DNA from: Symbiodinium natans
Lineage: Eukaryota; Sar; Dinophyceae; Suessiales; Symbiodiniaceae
Assembly: GCA_905221605.1 (NCBI GenBank)
Contig: CAJNDS010002098.1
Coordinates: 153,874-217,873 of the forward strand
Length of the DNA stretch: 64,000 nucleotides
Reading direction: 5' to 3'
Shown: positions 38,401 through 50,400 of the stretch, piece by piece
Position numbering within the stretch: position 1 is the first letter of the stretch
Layout: every line of letters starts with the position of its first letter
Notes under the pieces: generated by a model
The model's database searches: none
What the model was told of the DNA's origin: nothing
The model's input: only the letters and a program-made list of their open reading frames with translations
Made by a program: the position numbers and the translations under genes

Positions 38401-41400
38401 GCCCAAAGCCATAAACTCCAAACCCAAAATCCTAAACCCTGAACCCCAAAACCCTTCCAGTCTCCAGCTCGGTTCAAAGTATATAAGGGAAAAACACCCA
38501 AAACACGGAGGAAAGACAACTCCCCAGACAGCCTGCACCTCACCCTAAACCCTTAAAATCACATTAACTAATATTAGTTGCTATTCGGTATGGGGTTTTA
38601 TCGGAATCCATACAAGTATTCACTTAATTCCTAAGGAGACTATACAGGCACAGCGGTTCGCAGGAAACGGAAGACATCGGTGACCAGTGCTGGCTGTACG
38701 AGTACTGGCTAGCGGGTTCAACTCAGGATTATTAGCGTTTATAGGGTTGAGGACTTTTAGGGTTTAAAGGGTTGAGGCTTGTTGGCTTAGGGTTTAGGGT
38801 TTTGGTTCACTCGCACCTTTTACGTGATGCTTGAGGCCCCTGCGTGCTCAGTCGGCTCGTGGCTGATGGTCGGCGGAAGCAAGTCTCCATCGTTCCACTG
38901 CTGAATCGCGTGCTGCTCCTGATAGGCTCTTCAACGATTGTTGGAAGCTGTGGGGCTGCACCCCCAAACCATCTCCAGACCTCTAAACCCTCAACCTTTC
39001 CAGAACTTCATGAGCCCACACGGGTACACATGCCGGCGCCCCACACACTGTCCTTGAAATCCTTGATGAGATTCTTGAAGACGCCGTGCGCGTAGGCCTG
39101 CCATCGACCCTCAACCTTCCACTCCGACGCCATTCGAAATGCCAGGTACTCATCCTTCGGTAGACAAAACTGACGAAACGTTTCCTCCGTCCGTTCCAGG
39201 TCTGAGAACGTTGTAGTTGCCCCATTCACCTGCTCCACTCGGCAGAACACCAACGGCGCGTTTTCCTGGTGTGGATCCAGTTTTCTTTCATCTGATGCAA
39301 TCGCGAAACGTTGCACGCCCTGTCCTATGATCTCCTGTCGCATGGCGTGGCCTGCCAGGATGGACTGCCAGGGCCGGCACGAACAGGTTAGGTCGATCTC
39401 CGCGTAGCCACCGCGCGCTCGCAGCTCTCTGTGCAGCGCGGGCTGGCAAGTCATTCGGATGTCCTTCAGGCACTGCTTCTGCATTTTTTTTATCGTGCTC
39501 ACGTCAGTGACCGGCAACCTGGGTTGCGCCGTCGTCTCTTGCCATTGTGACAAGTTCTGCCAAAAGCCCTCCCCCTTCAAGTCATAGAAGTGCCAAAGCT
39601 CCTCTGATGGAATCCAGCCTGCTTCGGTCAACGCGGCGTTGATCGCCGGCTCCTTGCATCGACCACACCAGCCAGAGATCTGCGCCGCCAGCCCGACAGC
39701 CGCAGCTCGCCACCTCTCTTCCACGTTGCGACCGACGGTGACCACTTGCCATGGCTCGTTCTCATAGTCCATCTTCCACAGCCCCAGGCAGTAGATGTCC
39801 GGAAACACGGGAGCCAGGCGCTCCTTCCAATCTTGGGGCACCCGACCTTCCGCAACATCCTGGGGCCAGCTCTGTAGCTCAGCGACCTTTAACAGCCAGT
39901 TCTTGGCAGTCTGGAAAACCTCAACGGTGCGGTCTTCACAGAGCACCACCGGGGTGCCACGTGGGCGATGACCCAGCCACCAAATCCACGTCCCAGGCCG
40001 CGGCACCTTCAAATCGCTGCTGCTTCCTGCATCTCCATAGCTCTGGGCATCCTAGGCTGGCCCCTTAGAAACCCTCTGAGAAAAACAACACTCCTGAATA
40101 GGATCCGCTTAACCCCCAAAGAGGGAAATACAACATCTCCCAAAGGCCTGATCTAGGGCTCGGAAGAATTACCTAACATTCTTCCCCTAGGGTCCCTGTA
40201 TAAATATACTATCATACCGCGCCCCCTCAAAACAGTGTTCTGATTACTAAGGCCCCTGTAGTACCAAGTATCTTCCATGGTGTCGGGCTCCCTTCTCTCC
40301 TCCCTCGCGTCGGGCAAGTTGGGGTCTTCGAGGTATCGAATCTCCGTCTGCTGCGCAAGACGGAGATCCCACCGCAGCTCGCCTGAGGTTTAGGGTCTAG
40401 GGTCTAGGGTTTGGGGTTTAGGGTTTTGACCGAACAAGGACAGTCATCCCTGAAGCAAGAAGAAGAATCCCCGAGGTGGCAAGTCATAGCCGAGCTTTTA
40501 CATAACACCCCCACATTCCGTATCTACTTCAGGGTCCCTATACTCCTCAAGGCTGAGGCGCTGCAAGCTGACCGTTTGCAAAGCAGCAACAAGAACTCAA
40601 AATTTGACTTGAACCCTAACCCTAAACCCTAAACCCTAAACCCCCCAAACATTTTGGCTCCCACCTGGGCAAGGCCCACTCTGCTCCAGCAAAGCTGCCA
40701 AAGTCAGCGCCAGATACCCGGCCCGCTCACGGTTCTTCTTGTTGCCTTTCCGACATTAGGGTTTCAGGTTTAGGGTTAAGGGTTTAGGGGGTAACAAGGA
40801 GATCCTACTTGTTTGAGGGGTCCTTGCAAGGGTCGTGAGAATCGTAAACCTCCAGGTCTTACGGGGGTTCAGGGCCAAGTCTAGGGTGTGCTGGTTGGTG
40901 GCTTCAGGCTTTGTTGTTGGGTCTAGGGGTTGAAGGGTATTCAGGGTATGTAGTTTAGGGTATTTAGGGTATTTAGTTTAGGGCTTAGGGTATCTAGGGT
41001 ATTTAGTTTAGGGTTTAGGGCTTCGGGTTTAGGGTTAGGCCCTATAAGCCTAACCTCAAGAGCTTTGGGGTTCTCTCGCCTCCGACGCCCACTCCGTGCA
41101 GCCGCCCATGGCGCAGGTGCACGGCGAAGGACTCCTGGCGATCCGACCACGTTTAGGGTTCACGGTTCAGGGTTCAGGGTTCAAGGTTCAGGGTTTAGGG
41201 TACGGGGGGACAACCAAGGAAGGAAATCAACTCCCCTAATCGCCCTGAACTTATATTTCCCAGATCGAACCAAGAAACAAACAAGAACACGGATAAGAGC
41301 AACCCAGGGGGGAAGGAAAGGGGGAAGGAATCCACACCCTTACCAAACCCTAAGAACCCAGGCACTACTTTTTGAACTTGTGGCTTTCTGTTCAAGCCCA

Positions 41401-44400
41401 TCTTGAGCCAAACATAATTTCCGGGTTCATTAACCCTTCCAACTCTCAACACTAACTCTTTTCTACAATACCAATTGCAGCTCCGCACTCCCCCTGTCCT
41501 AGGATTTCCTAGGACACATTGGAGATGCAGATCTTTTGGCCAAAAACTGCCATTAAGGCAGCAGCCAGCTGCTTGAAATGCATGTTATGGTTTAACGTCT
41601 TCGAGGACGGAATTATAGCACATTGGCTAACCTACTACCCACAGAGAATCTCTTTTCACCATGATCCTCTCATTACTGAAGACTCCTTGGCCTTCTTCAC
41701 CACAAACCGTGGTCTTCGCTACGCGAAAAGCTACTGACTTCTACTATCAGGGATTTCCATACCCTTAATAGTAACCACCACATTGTCAGCACATTGGCTG
41801 TTCCAGCGCACCTGTCTCCAGAAAGAGAAAAACCATCCCTTCATCCATACCATCCAATCACTTCTTTTTCCGATTGTTGGCAATCTTGAGGTGAAGTTGC
41901 AGCAGAATATACTCCAGGTCCGAAACTGTAAGAACAGGATCCTGTACGCCCCTTTGAATTGAGGATACTTTTTTTTGGCGTGCGGCAGCGCTCGGAGAGC
42001 TCTAACTAGTGACACCGTTTCCCGAGGAGGGTCCCCGCCCGAGCTTTGGTTAGGAAGTACGTGCCTCCGCACCCGGCACACTTGAGCTTTGCACCCTGTC
42101 TCCGCAGCTTATGGCTTGGGTGGACTCCGTACGGAGTCGCGGCATCCTCGCCCTCCTGGCATGGGAGCGCAGCTATCCGTGCGAGCAGCTTATAGGGGCG
42201 TCCAGAGCTCATGGTGATTCCACACTCCTTACACCTCACTCCGCTTTTCATGGCAACCCAGACGTGGTCTCCGCCCTTCAAGTCTCCGCTCGCAAGTTTT
42301 GCCAAGTAGTCGCGTTTACTAGTGGCGTCTCGCGCTTCAACGGGGCCCCTTTTCCTTGCTTCAGCACCCTTGAGGTGTTTCTTCCTGTCAGCCATCCCAG
42401 CGACAGGCGGGTCTTTCCCACTCGGCAGGTTACTGATGAGCTCCGCCAATATAGCGGCTTGTCCAATCAGCGCCCTGTGGGTGTCCGAGTCCAGCAGCTT
42501 GAGTCTGGCCTCGTGTGCCCGGACTTTCTCCCGGCACCGCAGCCGGAGCTCCGTGCAGCAAGCATCAGCCATTGCGTTCACCTCACGTCGCCAAAGGCAC
42601 TGCCCAAACCGTGCGCGGAAAGCTTCAACTGACTGGTGCGACCGAATCCAGGTAGCTGCCAAGGTCACCGCCTCCTTGGAGTCCCAAATGGCGTTCCACA
42701 GGGAATCCTGGCCCGGCCTCCGCCGCTTGAGTTTCTTATGAACAGCCTGAGCATCCATGGTGAGGTCAACTATACCAGTGACCCGGGCAAGGAGCTCTTT
42801 TATGGCCCAAGCCTCACCACGTGGGACAGTTTGCTCACCAACAAGACTTCCCCGCAAAGTGGCGACCTGCACAAGCTGCTCTCCATCCCATCGACAGGCG
42901 ACCGCCGCCCAGAACACCCGGCGTGCTCGCGGGTCTTTGCCTATGGCGCCAGCGTCCGTGGCGAAGACGTAGTGCTCACCGGCAAGCACACCGGCTTCTC
43001 TCCAGAGACCGGTTTCCTCGTAGATTTGCGCGTAGGGCTCCGCCTGGGTCCATGCAGTTGGCACCATGCCCCTGTACCAAAAACAGGGGGAGGGGTAAGT
43101 AAACTGGTTTTCGTCCCTCCATCGCCAAGTCCCAAGCTTCGGACAGTCACGCAGAACGTGCTGGAGGCCACCCCTGGCTCCGCATCTGGCGCATCCCGCG
43201 TTGGCGGCAATTCCCATAGTTCCCTGCCATAAGGCACGGAGGGCATTGCGCTGCAAGGCATCGTCAACCCCTTTGAGAGTTCGTCTGGCCTGCGTCCAGT
43301 CAATTCCGGCCTCCGCGCCAGCAGCGCCTGGTGAACTCGCAATGAGCTGAATTGAGGATACCAATCCTTCTCTCTTTGCGTCCTCAATCGCCTGGCAAGA
43401 TTGACCCAGCTCTGCATTCGCAGTGGCAGACCCTGGTGCATCCGCATCAGATGGACGATCCTTTTCCTCAGGATCTTGCACCATTACCACCTCTTCTTTT
43501 TTGGGACTCTGACTTTTCTCCCTCTTCTTTGTCTTTCCACCGACATTTGACTTTGTGCGCGTCTTCGAGGATTTTTCCACTGCAGAAGCCACCACATTGG
43601 ATGTTGATCCACCCTTCTCAATGATCGTCGGCATCTTCTTCGGCTTTGGAACCATGAGAGTGTAAGGATCTTCGATAGCTGCAGCTTTCCTCTTCTTTTT
43701 ACCTTTTTCTTCTCTTCTTCAACGGCAACCTCCGTCTCCGAAGTCTCAACCACTCCTTTTTCGGCAGGAATATCCTTGCTGGACTCCCTTTCTAGGGACC
43801 TCTTTTTACCTCTTTTGGAATCCTTTTCCTCTCCCAAATTGGCTCGCTCATACCATATCCTCAGGTCATTGACCCATTCTTCCACCTCCGCGAGCGAAAC
43901 CTCATACGACTTCACTACTTCGAGAAGTTCCAGCACGGTCAACATTTCAGTGGTCCACGAAACCCATTCTTGATCCATTTGGTCAGCATCTCCAGTGAAC
44001 TTCAGGAGTTTGAACAATGGGTCCGCCTCTGCTCGAGCCAAATCTGGCTTGCCACCGGACAGAAATGAAATCGCCTCCATCAACAGTTCCGTCATCTTGG
44101 TCTCTTCGTCATAAACCATAAAATCCTCCTCATCATCATCGAACTGTTCAGGAGAGATCTCCTTTTCTCCACCATTTGCACCAGACTTTCTCCTTGGACC
44201 ATCCCTTGGGGGCGTCCTTGGAGACCTTGGCCTCTGTTCTTCCAGCGGAACACCATGCTCGAAGACACACCTGTCACCAAACCGACACTTCCCAGACCGA
44301 GCAAACTGGACGCACCTCACACCAGTTGCATCATGCGAGAACCCACAATCCTTTCCAGCGAAACATTCTCTCCCTGCCACATAGTATTTACACCAATACG

Positions 44401-47400
44401 AATGTAGCACCACATCATCTTCGGAATGGATGAATTTGCAGTCGTCACCAAATTTGCAGCGATCTTTCCCCTTGCCGAACCAATAGCAGAAGCCCTTCTT
44501 CCTCTTCTCCAAGCGCTCTGCCTCATACCGGTCCATAGGGCGATTGTGCTCTACATGAACATTGCCATGTACCTGGGGACTGCTCCCTTCACCCGACGTG
44601 CTATCAGTATTTGGTGCTTGGAGTACAGCTGGAAAACCTGGCCTTGGTCCTACCACCTTCATGATCGGTTTTCCGCCAACTCCTGAGCCATGCTGAGACG
44701 ATCCAAAAACATTGAACATCTTCATGAAGGCCTTTCTAGTGCCAATCTTCTGCACCCTTTTGATTGGACGTTTCATTGCTCCAACCTTGCATCCAGATGC
44801 GTTCAAACGACACAACCTCCTATAACCAACTCTATGTCCCTTCTTCCAAAGAGCCATAAGAATTTTAGAGGCAGTAACATTCTCCACCTCTACCTTTTCC
44901 AATGGTCCCTCACTTCCCGGAACAAACCCATCCATATCTGAAGACCTTTCCATCTTTTTTGACACCACTTCGTCGAGGTAGTCTTCTGAGATCCAGGGTA
45001 AGTTCCCCTTAGAGGAAGGATTGTCATCATTGTTTGGTCCTTCACCAGGATACCCTTTTGTGCTGTCAAAGATCTTACCAGTAGTGCGGTCCTGCATAGA
45101 GAAATTCGAAGCCACGCGGGAGTACACTGACCACAAGAAAATCCTTGTGTCCGCCAGTCTTGATGACCCACTGGATGTCTCCTCTTCCGGAGAAACCTCT
45201 GGCGCTTTGCCATCCCCTCCAGTGTCACCACTTGTCTCACCTCCAGCATCTTCAATGGGAATAAGGGATTCATTGTTCCCTTGATCAAGTACCGCATCCT
45301 CTGGTCCAAGAACTTCCAGCACCGCTGTCGAAGGATCCACCTCTTCATCAGCATCGTCGTCCATCCTTCTCCAGAGAGCCTCCAATTGGTCTGCACAAGT
45401 CGCCGCTTGAAGGAACTCCATCAACCGGGCCCTCCCGCGCTGCCAGAGAAATTCCGAAACCATCACCGACCCCTGGGCTCCAAGACTCAGGAACGGGTGA
45501 ACCATTTTGGCTACCCTCGCCATAAGTTCAATGTGAACTTCCATGCCTGGACTGCGACTCCAATCATAGGCAATTGCCTCCATAGCAGTTCCAAACTTGT
45601 CAGTATTCTTGAATTCCCCTTCCAGACCAGGAGACAACAAGGCACCCATCACCGAAAGAGGGTAATTTCCCACCGCCGGCAAGCACGGGTTGTCATGGAA
45701 CGAATGATGCAGGTCACTATAATGTCCTTGATCTCTCCTTTGAAAAAGGAGTGCTCCAGTCCCTAGCTGGGCATTCATTTCATCCACTTGAACCATTTTT
45801 TCAGCACATATCCTCTGTGCCATGTACGCCATTGCTGGCCAGACGGAACGATCGGTAAGACCGCGACGCATAACCCAATCAGTTGTTGGCGACTGAATCA
45901 GCGTCCTTGGATCATACACCAGAACTACCATCGCACCGTCACCCATTGACTGATCAGCATCGTCCTCCAGTGCCAGGTTCTCATCCTGTTCGCTTGCACC
46001 CTCGGATGACATGCTAATAACCAAATTTCGATCCATCTTATTGGACCCTTTTTGGCAGTCTCTTTGCCCCACCGGCAACTTGCCAACTGCAACCTTCCAA
46101 TAAATCCGAGTCAGAAGACCTTTAACCAGCAATTGCTGAAGGTCATTCCTCACCGGACAAACATCCAATATCTTCGCACCATCACCACGGAGTTCATTGC
46201 TCCCACCTTCTCCTTCTTTTTGGTCAGTCTCCTCGCCAGAAATTTGTACTGCTCCTTCCAGCGCCGTCCCCTGTCCAGCCACTTCTTGCCCAGGAAGAAC
46301 TTGAGCGCTTTCAGATACATTCACCTGTCCAGCAACACCTTGCCCAGGTAAAACCTCATCCGTGGAGCCCACCGCCAGCGAACCAACCATAACTGAACCA
46401 TCCCTTGCTCTTTTTTGAGACCGTTCAGCTCGACGAGAAGGTTGTGGTAGCGAAAAAACTTGCGAAGTCACTTCTTGGCGGGTCTCCCCCCGCGACGCTT
46501 TGTCGCGCCCTTCGCCAAGGTGAACCGATTTTTTCGGCCCGTCATTGGAGCCTGAAGAACCACTTTGCGGAACATTGCCACGATTCGCAGTTCTCTGTGA
46601 ATCCCTTTCTTGCAAAAAGATTTCCTTCAGGCGTTGCGCAGCATTGGTCTCCTCTTCGCTTGAATCGCTTGAGGAAGCGGCGTACGAGACCAAGGCCTCC
46701 GCCTGTTCATCATCATCCACCACATCTGCCCACGCTCTGCTGAACCGATACGACAACCCACCACGAGGCTTCAGTTCCAGTGGCTTCGGCTTTTCCACCA
46801 CTTCCGCCGGTTGCACTCGTCGTTGTGACCGAGAGCGTGGCACCTGTCGCACTTGTTTTTTGTCCAGCAAGGGCCTTCCCCTTCTCACAGGGTTTGATCT
46901 TGACCGATATTTTTTTGTTGGTGGATTCACCGGCGGCATTCCAACTCCCACCAACCGCAGCTTCTGTACGCACAACGGAGACCTCTGCGCAAGCGTCCAA
47001 CCATCACGGTACCTGACCTTATCAAAAAGCTCCCGATAGGAGCCTCTCGGCATGGTTTTTGCACCGGAGTCTTCAGCTTCACGCACCTGAGTGAGGGTTC
47101 GCACCGCCGCTCTTCCAGTTCCTTTGTTCCCAGAAGATTGTTGTACCCGTACGGATGCATCAGAAGGAACTGCTTTTTCCGGTCCTCCCGGGCGATATCG
47201 GACATCACCAACCAATTGCAGAATTTTGCATGCGGTCACTTTGTTGATCCCTTTGTCAACCAAATCTTCCACAAAGATGAACTCTTGCAAGTCACATTGG
47301 TCACACCAAGCGTAATCATCACCTCACTTACATGAGGGGTATACACCCACAGGTGTTCGTTGCGAGCCATCCAATTTTCAATTGGCTCCTCCGGATTTTG

Positions 47401-50400
47401 AAGCCGAGTACCAGTGGATGCAGCCACCGAATTCTTTTGTTCATCAGCTTCTGCTTCATCCAGAATACCTTTTTCACCTTCTTTTTGTGACACATTGGTC
47501 ATTTGCAGCGCTTTTGGTGCCGAGGATGAGGAAGATTCAGCTCCCCCACTCGCAGGTGGCTGAAAAGTGCTTCTATCCGTAATCTCCCATCCTCTCTCTT
47601 TTTCAAACCGGGCCTGATTGGCCACCTGTACCAAGTGTTTCAGGAGCGTCAGCCGCTCCTCTGACATCTCGTCATGGGAGTACTTGCAGAAATTTGACCC
47701 TTTCCGGCAACGTCCTCTGAGGTAATAATCGAAACAGCAATGGTGGAACCCTGCGTCCCTTAGTGCCTTCCTGGAAGCATTGTCCCAAGATTTGCCGGGC
47801 TCCCAAGTCCCTTCCAATGCTATGTCATCGTTGTGAAGATACCTGCATGTAGTCCCATATTTACAACCACCTTGATTGTAATACAGACACAGACGACCTT
47901 TTGGCTCACCCGACGTAGGTTCACCCTTTGATGCACCTTTGCCAAAATTGTACCTGGCCCGGAAGGCCAAATCCTCCCGCTCCTGCTGCGCCTCATCCAC
48001 TGTACCTTCCTCTGTGGGAGGGTCACCGATGTTCCCATCCTCATCATCAGCTTCTTGGCTATTCTTTGGATCAGTTGACCCTCCTCCTGGCCAACCTTCA
48101 CCATAACGACGATGCTCATAGGGACAACCATCACCGTTGCGACACCTTCCCTTATTGAAGAACTTGCACAGTTTGCTGTATCCAGGTGACACAGTCTGTG
48201 GAGTCATGTGAGCCTTTTTGTACTGGTCAGGGTCCATGTAGGCTTCCATTGGCTTGTTCTCCCTTTTGCTCATGGATTGCACTGCACCATCAAGCTCCTG
48301 CAAAAATAGCTTGGTGTCCAACCAAAGCGCGTTCCAAAACTCATCTTCCCCTTGATTCAGCACCGTTGCCACCGCTTCACCCACAACTGGTCGAGTAAAT
48401 CTCCTTTTTCTGCATGCCAGTTCGAAAAGCGCGTTGTGGTACTGTTTTCGGGAAAAAGTGGTTAACTTCCCCAAGCCTGTGCTTTCTGTACCATCAGGCT
48501 TCCAACCATCATTTTGCAAGATGCCATACGCGCGCCGAGCTTCCGCATTGAGGAATGCCTGATCTGCAACACACTCCTGTAAATCTTCCATCGGGCGACC
48601 CAACAGCATCCCAGTAATTTTGCCAACATAGGCTTCCTCTTCGTTTCCATTCTCCAGAAGAGCTTTGTAGATCTTTTCTCCATAAAGTTGCCTTTCTTCT
48701 CGTTCTTCAGAGGATAACTCCTGTACCACAAGCTCTTCATCGGATTGCTCTTCCTCCTGTTTCCAGTCCCATTGACCGTTGGAATCTTGGTACCATTGAC
48801 CAGCATACCATGAATCCGTCCACCCCGTACTCCAGCCGCTGGGTTTCCATTTCCGCAGCGTCGAAGAAGAGTCCTCCACGTCCTCTTCCAAAACCAGAAA
48901 GGTGTCCAAGATTATGGTACCATCATCTTCCACTCGTTTCACTGTTCCATTGACAGTATCACCAAATTTGAACTGATATGCATTGTTCCCTTCTGCAGGA
49001 ACCAATACATTCATATCACCATGGTCCAAAAAGGCTCCATACCCATTGATGCAGCGCACTAGACCCATGATCTCATCTTCCTCTTGATAGCAATGTGTCC
49101 CAGGTGATTCCAAGGCTCCCGCTCGGGGCACTTTCTTTGCATGCTCTTCAGAAACCACCTCTGTATCATCGGCTCCTGGCGCATCCTTTGTCTTCACCTT
49201 TGGGTCACACTGCTCGTCCTGCTCCACGAGTCCCACAAGCTCATCTTTTTTGTGCTCCTGGATTTCAGGACCTCCCTTTTCCTCCGCCAAAGGCTTTGCC
49301 TCATCTGCTGTAGTTTGCTCGGTGTCGACTTCCGGCGAACTTCCAGACGGCAACACTTCTCCCTTCATGGGAGTGGACCCATCATTGGAGTCCTTTGTCA
49401 CACCTTCTGCAGCAGGCAAATCTTCTTCCACTGCAGGGCGATTGAGTCGATCATCCACGGCAGGCACGCTTTCTTCCACCGCAGGCTCCTTTGGTTCCAT
49501 GGCTTCCAAAGGAGAATTTCCACCATCGTTGACCACAGCTGCCTCATCGGCTCCGGTGTAGCCCTTGCTATTCCGTTCCTCGCGGCTAACTTCAGGTTGC
49601 ACCAGTGCGTCCACCTGTGAACCTCCATCATCAGCTGCTGCGGAGACCTGTTGCAATCGCCCGTGGAACGTAACACCATATGCACCTCAACCCGTGCTTC
49701 CTTCGCACTCCAGGTAATATCTGGCGCATCGACCCGCGCATCATTGGCGCTCCAGGCCTCATTTTTCAGATCTTCCGTGTCTCCAGCTATTCCAGAAGCT
49801 TCTTTTTCCCCTTGAATGGCAGGAATCTTGGCACCAAACGAAGAGACCTCCTCAGTCGCAACACACGACCTTTTCCCTCCGTCTTCCGAATCTCCAGGAC
49901 CGCATTCCTGAACGACAGGTACCACATCCACCACTCGCTCTTCTGCAGCCGACACAGTTCCGATCTCCACATTGGGAATTTTTCCTTCTGGACCTACCGA
50001 TTCCACCTGCCACACCCTCAGAAAGTGCTCCCATTCCTTCCCGATCCAGATGTTGAGCTCCAGCGATGTCTGCTCGGTTTCCAGGAATCTCCTCCTCATC
50101 AGGAGAACCCGAGGTCGGGGCGTCACCACCAGCCCTAGGACCGCTATCCCTGATAGTAGAGGAAAAATCTTTTTCACCTAAACTATTTACACTACCCTGG
50201 AATGCCCTCGTAGACTCAGTCTTCGGAGTAGAGGATGAAGAATCCAGTGCCGCCTCCATTTCCAGCTCATTGCCCGAAGGAGACCCAACCACCTCGTCAC
50301 TCTTCATCTTTTCACCTACCACCGGCAATGTCCACTTGCTTTCCTGCGTATCCAGGCAGTAATAATATTGTCTCCCATCTTCATGGAGGTGCCATTCCCA

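Noticed and set aside
40645..40665. ACATTTTGGCTCCC as spliced leader
   Set aside because: Lacks the CAAG end and the upstream CCGTAG.
42111..43232. Plus-strand frames opposite the RNase H region
   Set aside because: The minus strand carries complete catalytic motifs; the plus frames are shadows.
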